Source: Dechloromonas sp. A34 (lineage in GTDB: Bacteria > Pseudomonadota > Gammaproteobacteria > Burkholderiales > Rhodocyclaceae). From it: a stretch of DNA of 64,000 nt. The number at the start of each line of letters is the position of its first letter. Position 1 is the stretch's first letter. The stretch is taken from the NCBI RefSeq assembly GCF_026261605.1, contig NZ_CP102486.1, positions 3,906,001 through 3,970,000 on the forward strand. Reading direction: 5' to 3'. Positions 26,026 to 35,284 of the stretch are shown here, piece after piece. Below the pieces are notes generated by a model that was not told the origin of the DNA, did not search any database, and was given only the letters and a program-made list of their open reading frames with translations. The position numbers and the translations under genes are program-made.

Positions 26026-26357
26026 GCCTGGCTCTCGGCCAGCAGCGCGGCCAGCGGCGCGTAGCCACCATCGACGCTGAACACTTGCATAAAGCGGAAA
26101 TCGCAGAACATCTGCGCGTAGACCTTGCTCGCGTTGCCCTTGTAGCAATAAATGAGGATCGGCTGCTCTTTCGGCAGGCGACGTAACCACCCGGGCAGGC
26201 GATCCTCGGAGAGATGCGCAGCCTCGGCAATATGGCCCTGGCGGTAGGCGGCGAGATCGCGCACGTCGAAAACGGTGACGCCCGATTCGGCACGGATCAG
26301 GGCAGCAGCCTCGAGGACCGGGATACATCGGTAGGGGCTTGGTTTAGTGGCGGTCAT
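26022..26357 (-). CDS. Single-domain rhodanese
   Basis: 111 residues from the ATG at 26357. It is a single rhodanese domain with VFDVRDLAAYRQGHI and an active-site loop ILIYCYKGNASK that supplies the catalytic cysteine. The size and layout resemble GlpE-type sulfurtransferases. The ribosome site is weak. It is the first gene of the operon with the unknown protein and GST. It probably moves sulfane sulfur to a thiol acceptor; the partner is not known. Confidence 0.85.
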   Translation of the reverse strand: MTATKPSPYRCIPVLEAAALIRAESGVTVFDVRDLAAYRQGHIAEAAHLSEDRLPGWLRRLPKEQPILIYCYKGNASKVYAQMFCDFRFMQVFSVDGGYAPLAALLAESQA

Positions 26358-26649
26358 GGCAGGGTGGCGAAAATGCAGGACAAGATCTTCGACGCAAGAG
26401 CGATGCCAGTCGAGGGACGCCTCAAATAACAAGGCGGGCCGGCGATTCAGCCCAAGCGTGAAACCCGCCTTGTCGGCTTTGCGACAGGCCGCGGTGCGAC
26501 AACGAGCATTGGCGGGCGGAACCGAGGCTTGCTGATGCTGGCGCCGGATCAAAAAATTGCCTCGGTTCTGGCTGCTGCATTTTCAGAGTAAATTGCCGGT
26601 TGGCCTTGCCACGGCGGCGGAGCGCCGCCACCTGCTCAGGAGCACACCC

Positions 26650-27006
26650 ATGTCGCTTGCCGCCGATATCGTTGTCGGACTTGTCGCCTTTTTGCATATC
26701 TATTTCCTCGTCCTCGAAATGTTTCTCTGGGACAAGCCGGCCGGCTTGCGGGCCTTTGGCCAGAAGCTCGAAGCGGCCAGGGCGAGCAAGGTGCTGGCGG
26801 CCAATCAGGGCCTCTATAACGGCTTTCTCGCCGCCGGGCTGCTCTGGGGATTGGGCCGCGGCGCGGGAGGTTTGGACATCAAGGTATTTTTCCTGAGCTG
26901 CGTTCTGATCGCCGGGCTGTATGGCGCCGCCAGCGCCAGCCGCAAGATCCTGATCGTTCAGGCCCTCCCGGCCGCTGTTGGCCTCGCGCTGGTTATGCTG
27001 GCCTGA
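26650..27006 (+). CDS. DUF1304 membrane protein
   Basis: 118 residues from the ATG at 26650. Four hydrophobic segments are predicted, with the family-typical VAFLHIYFLVLEMFLWDKPAG at the N-terminus (in part) and ANQGLYNGFLAAGLLWG in the middle. It is a small inner-membrane protein of unknown function. The upstream ~290 bp spacer, shared with the divergent rhodanese operon, shows no further gene. Confidence 0.85.
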   Translation: MSLAADIVVGLVAFLHIYFLVLEMFLWDKPAGLRAFGQKLEAARASKVLAANQGLYNGFLAAGLLWGLGRGAGGLDIKVFFLSCVLIAGLYGAASASRKILIVQALPAAVGLALVMLA

Positions 27007-27114
27007 GCGGCACAAAGATCGCCGGTCGCCCAGCAATAAATATCACATACTGCTAATATTCCAATCCATTCCCGACAGGCGCCGATTGTTCAGCCCACAT
27101 GGAGATGTCGCAAG

Positions 27115-27534
27115 GTGAAAAAACGCTACTGGGCAATCCCGCTGCTTATTTTCCTCGTCGCCCTGGACTGGTACATCCGCGCCCCGGACAGTCGCTCGCG
27201 GGAACTGACCAAGCTCATCGCGACCCGGGCGAGCAGCGAACTGAAGGACTACCCCTATCAGTTCAAGGTCTTGAAGGTTAGTGGCTCCACCGCCTACATC
27301 AGCACACCGCGCAATTTCGACGTACCCGCTTTCAAGGCGCTGGCCGTTCTCTACCCGGAGATCAACACCAAGAATGCCAACGATCCGGCATTCATTGCCG
27401 CCGAGCAAAAGCTTGGCCGGGTGCAATCGGAAGCGCAAGCCATCGTGCTCGCCCAGCCCGGTATCAAGGGCGTGGAATGGCAACTCGATCGCGACTGGCT
27501 GACCGCACACTACATCGACGTCCCGCCCAAATAA
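27115..27534 (+). CDS. Hypothetical protein with N-terminal membrane anchor
   Basis: 139 residues from a GTG at 27115, with GGAG eight bases upstream. The N-terminus MKKRYWAIPLLIFLVALDWY is a likely anchor or signal. The rest is soluble with no recognised domain, including PAFIAAEQKLGRVQSEAQAI. It is probably exported. It converges on a small minus-strand gene. Confidence 0.6.
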   Translation: MKKRYWAIPLLIFLVALDWYIRAPDSRSRELTKLIATRASSELKDYPYQFKVLKVSGSTAYISTPRNFDVPAFKALAVLYPEINTKNANDPAFIAAEQKLGRVQSEAQAIVLAQPGIKGVEWQLDRDWLTAHYIDVPPK

Positions 27535-27539
27535 GGGAT

Positions 27540-27791
27540 TCAGCCCGCCTTGATCTTTCGGCCCAGCGTCTTGACCTTGTCGGTGTCGGTGATCGAATGG
27601 CCCTCTTCGGCAGCCGAATGGAGCAGCCAGCACAGGTCACTCCCCTGAACCGGCATCGGGATCATCTGGTTCCAGCTCCAGCGAAAGACCGGGCCATAGG
27701 GCACGTAACGCGCCAGCACGTCGCCGTGTGGCGAAACGCCGAAGAACGGCCATGGCGAAGTGATCAGTTCGTTCATTTGGGATTCGGTCAT
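27540..27791 (-). CDS. Small hypothetical protein
   Basis: 83 residues from the ATG at 27791, with AAGGAGAC upstream. It is soluble, Trp/Pro-rich in the first half (SPWPFFGVSPHGDVLARYVP) and charged at the C-terminus. No family is recognised. The good ribosome site and its position between genes support it as real. Confidence 0.6.
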   Translation of the reverse strand: MTESQMNELITSPWPFFGVSPHGDVLARYVPYGPVFRWSWNQMIPMPVQGSDLCWLLHSAAEEGHSITDTDKVKTLGRKIKAG

Positions 27792-28048
27792 GTTGCGTCT
27801 CCTTCATTAACCGGACACTTTCCCAGTCTGCGCCCTCTCCTTCGTCTAATCAAGGCGACGTGGCCCGGGACAGTCATGCGGACCGGATGCCCCCACGGCC
27901 GACCTCGGAACGTTAATCACGGAAGCATGTCCACCGATAAAATAAACGCATAATCCAAACATTGCGCAGCCCATCCAGCAAGGGTTTTGACATGATCGAG
28001 CCCCCGGTACGGGGCCGCGCCCCGGTTCAGGTCAGGAGGAATCCCCCT

Positions 28049-28858
28049 TTGAATACACTCGATCCGCTCAGGAAAAATAACGCTACCGTGGTCGGCAACC
28101 GGGAGGCCAGCCAGTCGATTGTATTCGTCCATGGTTTCGGAACCGACCAGAGCGTCTGGCAAGACGTCGCCGCAAGCTTCATGGACGATTATCGGGTAGT
28201 CCTGTTCGACAACGTCGGCGCCGGCAAGTCGCCTCCCGAGGCCTTTGTCCAGCACCGCTACCTGAATCTCGACACTTACGCGACCGACCTGCTCGACCTG
28301 TGCACTGCCTTGCAGCTTGAAGACGCCATTCTGGTCGGCCATTCCCTCGGCGGCATGATCAGCATCCTGGCCACCATAAGAAACCCTGAAATCGCTTCCA
28401 GGCTCGTGCTGGTCGGCGCCTCGCCGCGCTACCTTGATGATGAAGGCTATCGTGGGGGCTTTAGCAAAAGCGATCTGGACGCCCTGTACAAGGCCGTCAC
28501 GCTGAACTATACGGAATGGGCCGACAGCTTTGCCCCGCTAGCCATGGCCAATCCGGAGAAACCGTTCCTCAGCGAAGATTTTGCTGCGACGATCAAGAGC
28601 ATTCCGGCCGACCGCGCCCTGACCGTTCTGTGCTCGATTTTCCAGTCAGACCATCGGGCCGCCCTTGGCAAGCTCGACATACCGACATTGCTGATCCAGT
28701 CCCAAAACGATATTGCTGTGCCCCTGGCAGTTGCCGAATACCTGCATCGACACATCAAACACAGCCGCCTGTCCGTCATCGATGCGACTGGCCACTTCCC
28801 GCACGTCAGCGCCCCCGCTGAGGTAGTGGCCGCCATTCGTGAATTCATTGCTGCCTAG
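28049..28858 (+). CDS. Alpha/beta hydrolase, RsbQ/KAI2-like
   Basis: 269 residues from a TTG at 28049, chosen because AGGAGG lies nine bases upstream; an ATG at 27992 in frame has no such site. The catalytic triad is visible: serine in VGHSLGGM, aspartate in QSQNDIAVP and histidine in ATGHFPHVSAP. The oxyanion region is VFVHGFGTDQSVWQ. The sequence resembles RsbQ, the hydrolase that in Bacillus works with the PAS-containing phosphatase RsbP. No such partner is adjacent here, though PAS proteins are encoded 2-6 kb away. Confidence 0.85.
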   Translation: MNTLDPLRKNNATVVGNREASQSIVFVHGFGTDQSVWQDVAASFMDDYRVVLFDNVGAGKSPPEAFVQHRYLNLDTYATDLLDLCTALQLEDAILVGHSLGGMISILATIRNPEIASRLVLVGASPRYLDDEGYRGGFSKSDLDALYKAVTLNYTEWADSFAPLAMANPEKPFLSEDFAATIKSIPADRALTVLCSIFQSDHRAALGKLDIPTLLIQSQNDIAVPLAVAEYLHRHIKHSRLSVIDATGHFPHVSAPAEVVAAIREFIAA

Positions 28859-28892
28859 CCCCGACAAGCGAAAGACTAGCAATAATTGCTGC

Positions 28893-28925
28893 AGCGCACC
28901 ATTCAATGAAATTGTGCGCTATACT
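28893..28925 (+). promoter_or_regulatory. phaP promoter with overlapping palindromic operator
   Basis: An 11-bp inverted repeat, AGCGCACCATT (28893-28903) and AATTGTGCGCT (28910-28920), has one mismatch and a 6-bp spacer. Its right arm abuts a -10-like TATACT (28920-28925). No -35 consensus is visible. The position fits a repressor site over the phasin promoter. A PhaR-type regulator is the obvious candidate from known PHB biology, but its binding sequence here is not proven. Confidence 0.6.
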
Positions 28926-28967
28926 GGGCTCCGAAGCATTCGACAACCCTTTTCCCGGAGACAACAC

Positions 28968-29483
28968 ATGTCTATCAATACCGAACAATTCGCCGCCGCC
29001 AACAAAGCAACTGTTGACTCCCTGCTGTCCGTCGCAAATACGGCTCTCGCCTCGGCCGAGCGTATTGCTGCCCTGAACCTGAATACTGCCCGCGCTGCAC
29101 TGGAAGACTCTGCTTCCGGCGTCAAGTCGGTTCTGGAAGCCAAGGATCCGCAAGCCGCGCTCGCCGCTCAATCCTCCCTGACCCAACCGGCCGTCGAGAA
29201 GGCTGTTGCCTACTCCCGTTCGGTCTATGAAATCACCAGCCAGACCCAGCAAGAACTGGCCAAGATGCTGCAAGCCCAGTTCGGCGACTTCCAGAAGTCG
29301 ATGGCCGGCATGGTCGAAATGGCTACCAAGTCCGCTCCGGCTGGCTCGGAAAGCGCGATGGCCGCCATCCAGAATGCAATCGCTGCCGCCAACTCCGCTT
29401 TCGGCAACATGAACTCGGTCGCCAAGCAATTCGCCGACGCCACCCAAGCCAATGTCGCTGCCGTGACCAAGAAGGCCAAGTAA
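28968..29483 (+). CDS. phaP: Phasin (PHA granule-associated protein)
   Basis: 171 residues from the ATG at 28968, with GGAG eight bases upstream. It is alanine-rich and amphipathic, with the Phasin_2-type pattern EQFAAANKATVDSLLSVAN, the central AVAYSRSVYEITSQTQQELAK, and a lysine-rich end (TKKAK). Phasins coat polyhydroxyalkanoate granules and control their size. The gene has its own promoter with a palindrome and its own intrinsic terminator, consistent with a highly expressed monocistronic unit. The phaC/phaA/phaB genes are not in the window. Confidence 0.95.
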   Translation: MSINTEQFAAANKATVDSLLSVANTALASAERIAALNLNTARAALEDSASGVKSVLEAKDPQAALAAQSSLTQPAVEKAVAYSRSVYEITSQTQQELAKMLQAQFGDFQKSMAGMVEMATKSAPAGSESAMAAIQNAIAAANSAFGNMNSVAKQFADATQANVAAVTKKAK

Positions 29484-29505
29484 GTATTTCGGGCTCCCCG
29501 AAATC

Positions 29506-29534
29506 AAAAGCCCCGCGCCAGTCGCGGGCTTTTT
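29506..29534 (+). terminator. Intrinsic terminator of phaP
   Basis: The arms AAAAGCCCCGCG and CGCGGGCTTTTT flank a CCAGT loop with one bulged base, followed by a T-run, 23 bp after the phasin stop. Confidence 0.9.
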
Positions 29535-29581
29535 GCATTTACGGACAGCGCACCGCCGTCACAATCTGATACAAAAATTTG

Positions 29582-29674
29582 TTGCGGTGCACAATTATTT
29601 GGTGCATAATGCGAACTGTCTCCTCCATCTCCTCCAAGAAATGGATTTCAGCCCGCCTCGCGCGGGCTTTTTTT
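29582..29674 (+). ncRNA. Candidate small RNA with two CUCCUCC motifs and its promoter
   Basis: A promoter-like pair TTGCGG (29582-29587) and CATAAT (29605-29610) with a 17-bp spacer predicts a start near 29617. The ~58-nt transcript would contain CTCCTCC twice (29620-29626 and 29629-29635), a small GAAAT/ATTTC hairpin, and a strong terminator: GCCCGC/GCGGGC (29651-29667) followed by seven Ts. No gene precedes this second terminator, since phaP already has its own. CU-rich anti-Shine-Dalgarno motifs are known in regulatory RNAs such as the CcsR family of alphaproteobacteria. Existence of the RNA is inferred. Confidence 0.55.
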
Positions 29675-29818
29675 CTTAGTTGAGCCAACCCGCTGCTGTC
29701 AGCCTGAAAAATTGTTCTCGTTTTTTGGTCAATATGGCTTTTATTTGCAGCTCACTATGGGTTACCTGCCGCAAAGTCATGCGGATGCGAACCCGTCAAG
29801 CTTAAGAAAGGAATCCTG

Positions 29819-30067
29819 ATGCACACCGAAAAGATTCTTGAACACCTGAAGAAACACGGTCAGCTGCTCGATTTCGATATCGCGGAAGCGACCAACATTT
29901 CCCTTGATGAAGTCCGGGCCTCCCTGTCCGAGCTTTCGGCGCGCGGCGATATTTCCCGATGCACCATCACCAGCTACGTCAAAGGGAAAGCTGTTGAAGG
30001 GTTCCAGTGCAGGCTTTCCGGGTTCGTTCCGCGCCCGGCACCCGGCCGGAAGCCGTCCGCCAAGTAG
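29819..30067 (+). CDS. Small winged-helix-like protein
   Basis: 82 residues from the ATG at 29819, with AAAGGAA upstream. Residues ~1-55 look like a winged helix of the LexA/ArsR class: EKILEHLKKHGQLLDFDIAE followed by ATNISLDEVRASLSELSARG. The tail is basic and proline-rich (PRPAPGRKPSAK). It is a possible small DNA-binding regulator. The target is unknown. Confidence 0.65.
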   Translation: MHTEKILEHLKKHGQLLDFDIAEATNISLDEVRASLSELSARGDISRCTITSYVKGKAVEGFQCRLSGFVPRPAPGRKPSAK

Positions 30068-30245
30068 GACCAGGGCGCTCCCACGGGCAAGCCACCAACG
30101 ACCACACCTTCCACGGCGCCAGCCCGAGCCGCGAGGTGGGTCAAAACCGGTTCCCCACTCGGGTATAGACGCCCTGCTCAGGTTTTCGTCTTTACTCACC
30201 GGGAAGAAACGGTTAAAACGCCTGCCTAGCCCTATGGAGATTGCA

Positions 30246-30440
30246 ATGCCTGAAGATGAAGTTGCTGCACAAACCGAACGTATGCTCGATGCCGCTTTCG
30301 GCGGGCTGACGCCGCATCAGGTATTGCTTCAGGCATCGCAGGCCGAGAATGCCGATGTCGCCGGGCGTACCGCCGCGATCGCGAAAAATCGGGAACGCGC
30401 CTTGCGATTGCTCGCCGAAATCGAAAAGTCGCAGGCCTAG
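30246..30440 (+). CDS. Small hypothetical protein
   Basis: 64 residues from the ATG at 30246, with GGAG six bases upstream. It is soluble and helical, with acidic and alanine-rich sequence such as QTERMLDAAFGGLTPHQVLL. No family is recognised. The ribosome site and codon use support it. The following ~280 bp to the kinase gene hold a perfect TTGCCGC/GCGGCAA hairpin at 30670-30688 but no other gene. Confidence 0.5.
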   Translation: MPEDEVAAQTERMLDAAFGGLTPHQVLLQASQAENADVAGRTAAIAKNRERALRLLAEIEKSQA

Positions 30441-30718
30441 CCAGAGCGCCTGGCAAGATGAGAGGCGCCGACCGGGGCGAGCGCGGGTTCACGACCTGCC
30501 AATATTTCCGGCCGCCTGCTCCGGCTAGTGATACCACCCAATCTTGTTCAAGCCGGCCCCCAGATAGCCTCGCCGGCATTGCGCTTGACGACCACTTCAG
30601 GCTTGCCAATAGTTTGAACCACTGCCCGCCGGCCGAATCCAAATAACAGGACAACATAAACCGGGCGTATTGCCGCGCACTGCGGCAAACAGTTCTGGCG
30701 ACAGATGGAGTGCGCTTC

Positions 30719-32137
30719 ATGAGCATGAAATCACCAGAGATCGTCCCGGCCCCGGACGAGTCGTTCCGCCGTGTTGTCGAATGGGCTCCTGCGGCGATGG
30801 TCATGGTCGACAGCGATGGCCGTATCGTATTGGCCAATGCCCAGGCCGAGCGCGTGTTCGGTTACAGCCGCGCGGAACTACAAGGGGAACGGGTCGAAAA
30901 GCTGGTGCCGGAACGATTCGCGGCACGGCATCCGGGCTATCGCCATGGCTTTCTTGACGATCCACATCCCCGACCGATGGGCAGTGGGCGCGACCTTTAC
31001 GCCCGGCGCCGCGACGGCAGCGAGTTTCCGGTCGAGATCGGACTGACGCCCATCGATTCCGGACACGGATTCATGGTGCTGGCGGCGATTGTCGACATTA
31101 CCGAACGCAAACGCCTGGAGGAACGTTTCCAGCGCGTCGTCGAGTATGCCCCGAGTGCGATGGTCATGATCGACCATGACGGGCGGATCGTCCTGGTGAA
31201 CGCCCAGACCGAACAGCTTTTTCAATACCAGCGCAGCGCCCTGATTGGTCAGACGGTCGAGATGCTGGTCCCGGAACGCCTGCGCGGCGAGCACGAACAT
31301 TTTCGTCGGGGCTTTTTCGATGCCCCACAACCGCGCCCGATGGGGGCCGGACGGGACCTCTTCGGCCGCCGCTCGGATGGCAGCGAGTTTCCGGTCGAAA
31401 TCGGCCTGAATCCGATCGATACCGAAGAAGGCATGATGGTGCTGGCGAGCATCGTCGATATCACCGAGCGCCAGCGCGCCCAGCAGAAGCTGGAAAGTGC
31501 CCTGCAGGAGAAGACCATCCTCCTCAATGAGGTACATCACCGGGTGAAGAACAATCTGCAGGTAATTTCCAGCCTGCTCAACCTGCAGGCCACTCATACC
31601 AGCGACCCGCGCCTGCGCGCCGCGCTCGGCGAGAGCCAGAGCCGCGTTCGCGCGATGGCGCTGACCCACCAGTTGCTTTACGAGCGCAAGGACTACTCCC
31701 GGATCGACCTTGGCGAATACCTCGAACGCCTGGCACAGTCGCTGTGGGGGACTTATCACGAATCGCGTGCCAACGTTGTGCTGGCCCGGGCATTGCCTGA
31801 CGAAAGGCAGTTTGTCGATTTCGACCGTGCCATATCCTGCGGACTGGTGGTGAACGAACTGGTCACCAACGCCTTCAAGCATGCCTTTGCGGATGGCCGC
31901 GGCGGCGAAATCCGCATCGAATTGCAGGAATCCGCTGATGAACTCGTCCTGATCGTTGCCGACGACGGCGCCGGTTTGCCGGAGGGTTTTGATCTGGCCA
32001 AGGTAAGCTCGCTCGGGCTACAACTGGTCCCCCTGTTTGTCGAACAGATCGGCGGCCGTTTTTCGCTTGAGCCCCGACCCGGGGTGCGGTTTGCAATGGT
32101 TTTCCCCAACGACAAGTCGAAAGAGGGGTCATCATGA
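30719..32137 (+). CDS. PAS-PAS histidine kinase (HisKA_2/HATPase)
   Basis: 472 residues from the ATG at 30719 (GGAG eight bases upstream). Two PAS domains (about 15-125 and 140-250) are close tandem copies sharing VPER, PRPMG and [11 protein letters not shown]. The dimerisation/phosphoacceptor region is of the HisKA_2 type, [20 protein letters not shown], with the phospho-histidine probably H274. The ATPase domain has [12 protein letters not shown] and [10 protein letters not shown]. No membrane segment is seen, so it is a cytosolic sensor. The stop overlaps the next gene (ATGA), making the downstream response regulator its probable partner. Confidence 0.92.
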   Translation: MSMKSPEIVPAPDESFRRVVEWAPAAMVMVDSDGRIVLANAQAERVFGYSRAELQGERVEKLVPERFAARHPGYRHGFLDDPHPRPMGSGRDLYARRRDGSEFPVEIGLTPIDSGHGFMVLAAIVDITERKRLEERFQRVVEYAPSAMVMIDHDGRIVLVNAQTEQLFQYQRSALIGQTVEMLVPERLRGEHEHFRRGFFDAPQPRPMGAGRDLFGRRSDGSEFPVEIGLNPIDTEEGMMVLASIVDITERQRAQQKLESALQEKTILLNEVHHRVKNNLQVISSLLNLQATHTSDPRLRAALGESQSRVRAMALTHQLLYERKDYSRIDLGEYLERLAQSLWGTYHESRANVVLARALPDERQFVDFDRAISCGLVVNELVTNAFKHAFADGRGGEIRIELQESADELVLIVADDGAGLPEGFDLAKVSSLGLQLVPLFVEQIGGRFSLEPRPGVRFAMVFPNDKSKEGSS

Positions 32138-34572
32138 GCACGATGACACCAGTTAATCTAATGATTGTCGAAGACGAGCGCATTGTCGCCTTCGACCTCA
32201 AAAACCAGTTGCAGGCCTATGGCTATGAGGTCGGTGCGACAGTGGCCAGCGGCGAACAGGCCTTGCAGCGAATTGCCGAAATCGCCCCGGACCTGGTGTT
32301 GATGGACATCCATCTCGACGGACAGATGGACGGCGTCGAGGCCGCCCTCGAGATTCAGTCCAGGCACCAGATTCCGGTCATCTATCTGACCGCCTATGCC
32401 GAGGACGACACTTTGCGCCGGGCCCTGGCCAGCCGCCCGTTTGGCTATCTGGTCAAACCCTGGGACGCCAGGGAACTGCACGCCACCATCCAGATGGCGC
32501 TGGCCCGCCGGGAAATCGAGGTGGCGGTGGAAAAGAGCGAACTGCGCCTCAAGCTGGCGATGGATGCTGCCTCGCTGGGGGTTTTCGAGTGGTTGCCGCT
32601 GGCCAACCGCCTGCACGGCGACGGGCACCTCCGGGCCCTGTTTGGCGACCGTCCCGTGCCGCTCGACGAATCCCGGGAATGCTTCCTGTCCCGGGTCGAT
32701 ACCGAAGACCGCGAGCGGGTGATGAACATGCTTAGCGCGACACTGGCCAGCGACGACCCGGTTCGCGTCGAATTCCGCACCGTGGGGAACAACGGCGAGC
32801 CGCATTTTCTCGAAGCGCACATCAAGGCCCACCCGAGCCCGAAAACCGAGCGCCGTATCGTCGGCGTCCTCCAGGACGTCAGCGAGCGCCACCGCAACGA
32901 GGAACATCTGCGGCGCTCCAGCGTCGTTTTCGAAACCACCGCCGAAGCCATCGTCATCACCGACGCCCGGCGCCGGATCATCGCGGTCAACCCGGCCTTC
33001 TGCCAAATCTCGGGATACAGCGAGCAGGATGCCCTGGGATTCGAACCCGCCATCCTGCTCCGGGCGCAGCGCCAGGGCCTGGACTACGCGCGCCTGTTCG
33101 AAGAGCTGGTCAATGGCCGGGAAGGCTATTGGCAAGGCGAAGTCATCTGCCAGCGCCAGGGCGGCGAGAGCTTCCCGGCGTGGCAGAGCCTGAGCGTGGT
33201 CCGCAACCTGGCCGGTGTGGTCAGCAACTTCGTGATCGCCTTCTCGGACGTCAGTGGAATCCATGCCGCCGAGGCCAAGCTCTACCATCTCGCCCACCAC
33301 GATGCGCTGACCGGCCTCCCCAACCGCCTGCTGTTCGACGACCGCTTCAGTCAGGCGATTGAACTGGCCAGCCGCCAGCAACAGCAATGTGTACTGCTCT
33401 TTCTCGATCTCGACAGTTTCAAGGTGGTCAACGACACCCTCGGTCACAGCATCGGCGATGAATTGCTGCGCGTCGTCGCCAGCCGCCTGCGCGGCACCCT
33501 GCGTGGCGCCGATACGATCGCCCGCCTGGGCGGCGATGAATTTGTCGTGCTGGCCGGCGGAACCAGCCCGCAATATGCAGCAGAGCTCGCCCAGAAGATA
33601 CTGAACACGCTGAGCCCCCCGATCAGTCTCGCCGGCGACAACGTGACCGTTTCCGGCAGCATCGGCATCGCCATCTATCCGGATGACGGGAAAGACCGTC
33701 ATCAATTGATGCGCGCTGCTGATATTGCGATGTACTCCGCCAAGGCCGGTGGCCGCAACGGCTATCGCTTCTATGCCCAGGACATGGCCGAGCGCAGCAA
33801 CCAGCGCCTCTATCTGGAACAGGGATTACGTCGCGCCATTGAGGCGGATCAGTTGCTTGTCCACTACCAGCCCCAGGTCGATCTCGCGGATCGTCGGGTG
33901 ACCGGCATCGAAGCGCTGGTCCGCTGGAATCACCCCGAACTCGGCATGATTCCGCCCGGCCGCTTCATTCCGGTTGCCGAGGAAAGTGGCGTCATAGATC
34001 GCCTGGGGCCGTGGGTCCTCGAACGAGCGTGCCGGGAAGCCCTCGGCTTGAAAGACGCGACCGGTCGCCAATTACAGCTTGCCGTCAATGTCTCCGCCCG
34101 CGAGTTCATGCGCAGCGACTTCATCCCGGTAGTCCGCGAAATCTTGCTGCGCACAGGATTTCCCGCCACGGCCCTGGAACTGGAGATTACCGAAAGCACC
34201 TTGCAGGTGATCGAGCGTAGCGTCGAAGTACTGCGTGACCTGAAGTCACTCGGTGTCGCGGTCAGCATCGACGACTTCGGTACCGGCTACTCCTCGCTCA
34301 GCGTCCTGCGTGACCTGCCGATCGATCGCATCAAGATCGACCGCTCATTCATCCATGACCTCCCCGAAAACACGGGGGGAATAGCCATTATCGAGGCCAT
34401 GGTCGCCCTGGCCAGATCGCTGCAGTTGGCGATCATCGTCGAGGGCATCGAACGGCCGGAACAGGCTGCAATCCTGCTGCAACTGGGCTGCCAGTCTGGG
34501 CAGGGTTATTTGTTCAGCCGTCCGTTCGCCCACGAGCAGTTACTCGTTCTGCTGGCGAATGCTGCACTGTGA
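32134..34572 (+). CDS. Response regulator with PAS-PAS-GGDEF-EAL output
   Basis: 812 residues. The N-terminal receiver domain (about 1-120) has the EDE acidic pair, phospho-acceptor D58 in [15 protein letters not shown] and the conserved lysine in YLVKPW. Two PAS/PAC regions follow (~135-250 and ~260-380). The GGDEF domain has an intact GGDEF at 466-470. The EAL domain has E593-A-L in GIEALVRW and [10 protein letters not shown]. Both c-di-GMP synthesis and hydrolysis are therefore possible, switched by phosphorylation from the coupled upstream kinase. The direction of control cannot be read from sequence. Confidence 0.94.
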   Translation: MSTMTPVNLMIVEDERIVAFDLKNQLQAYGYEVGATVASGEQALQRIAEIAPDLVLMDIHLDGQMDGVEAALEIQSRHQIPVIYLTAYAEDDTLRRALASRPFGYLVKPWDARELHATIQMALARREIEVAVEKSELRLKLAMDAASLGVFEWLPLANRLHGDGHLRALFGDRPVPLDESRECFLSRVDTEDRERVMNMLSATLASDDPVRVEFRTVGNNGEPHFLEAHIKAHPSPKTERRIVGVLQDVSERHRNEEHLRRSSVVFETTAEAIVITDARRRIIAVNPAFCQISGYSEQDALGFEPAILLRAQRQGLDYARLFEELVNGREGYWQGEVICQRQGGESFPAWQSLSVVRNLAGVVSNFVIAFSDVSGIHAAEAKLYHLAHHDALTGLPNRLLFDDRFSQAIELASRQQQQCVLLFLDLDSFKVVNDTLGHSIGDELLRVVASRLRGTLRGADTIARLGGDEFVVLAGGTSPQYAAELAQKILNTLSPPISLAGDNVTVSGSIGIAIYPDDGKDRHQLMRAADIAMYSAKAGGRNGYRFYAQDMAERSNQRLYLEQGLRRAIEADQLLVHYQPQVDLADRRVTGIEALVRWNHPELGMIPPGRFIPVAEESGVIDRLGPWVLERACREALGLKDATGRQLQLAVNVSAREFMRSDFIPVVREILLRTGFPATALELEITESTLQVIERSVEVLRDLKSLGVAVSIDDFGTGYSSLSVLRDLPIDRIKIDRSFIHDLPENTGGIAIIEAMVALARSLQLAIIVEGIERPEQAAILLQLGCQSGQGYLFSRPFAHEQLLVLLANAAL

Positions 34573-34690
34573 GCGCCGCCGAAAGAATCCATTGCGACCA
34601 CAGCGCACGATAGAATGCGGCTAACTTGAACGCCTCGCCGGGCCCAGGCTCTGACCGCGTTTTTTCGCGACTTCCGATCCAGGCTCCACC

Positions 34691-35263
34691 ATGCCCCAAG
34701 TTTTGAATCCCTACAGCGACTCCGTCGCTGCCGACAAAATCGTCGCCGCTACCCAGCAATGGCTGGAGCGTGCCGTGATCGGACTGAACCTCTGTCCTTT
34801 CGCCAAAAGTGTCTTTGTCAAAAAGCAGGTGCGCTATGCCCTGAGTGCGGCCAGCACGGCCGACGGCCTGCTGGCCGAACTGGAAAACGAACTGAAGCGG
34901 CTGGCCAGTACGGAATCAGCCGAACTCGACACCACCCTGCTCATCCACCCGCAGGTGATGACAAATTTTCTCGACTACCACTTCTTTCTGGCCGAAGTTG
35001 ACGCGCTGAACCGCAACCTGGGGTTCGATGGCGTTTTCCAGATTGCCAGCCTGCATCCGCAGTACGAGTTTGCCGGCAGCGAAGCGGACGATATCGCCAA
35101 TTTCACCAACCGCTCGCCTTACCCGACGCTGCATCTGCTACGCGAGAGCAGCATCGACCGTGCCGTGGCGGCCTTCCCGGATGCGGCGGACATCTTCGAG
35201 CGCAATATCGAGACGATGGAACGCCTCGGCCACGCCGGCTGGAAAAAGCTCTGGCTGGTCTAA
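34691..35263 (+). CDS. DUF1415 family protein
   Basis: 190 residues from the ATG at 34691. The sequence has the family pattern WLERAVIGLNLCPFAKSVF near the N-terminus, then LLIHPQVMTNFLDYHFFL, ASLHPQYEFAGSEADD and FTNRSPYPTLHLLRE. It is a soluble protein of unknown function that is widespread in proteobacteria. The conserved LCPFA cysteine and the histidines could bind a ligand or metal. Confidence 0.9.
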   Translation: MPQVLNPYSDSVAADKIVAATQQWLERAVIGLNLCPFAKSVFVKKQVRYALSAASTADGLLAELENELKRLASTESAELDTTLLIHPQVMTNFLDYHFFLAEVDALNRNLGFDGVFQIASLHPQYEFAGSEADDIANFTNRSPYPTLHLLRESSIDRAVAAFPDAADIFERNIETMERLGHAGWKKLWLV

Positions 35264-35284
35264 AAGATTGTTGCTGCCTGCTGC

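Noticed and set aside
27962..28048. Upstream in-frame start codons for the alpha/beta hydrolase
   Set aside because: The AGGAGG ribosome site precedes the TTG at 28049, and the extra N-terminal residues are not typical of the family.
29550..29640. 28-residue minus-strand frame beginning at GGAGGAGATG opposite the candidate sRNA
   Set aside because: The purine-rich stretch abuts the ATG with no spacing, and the peptide has no features. The plus-strand promoter/terminator pair explains the sequence better.
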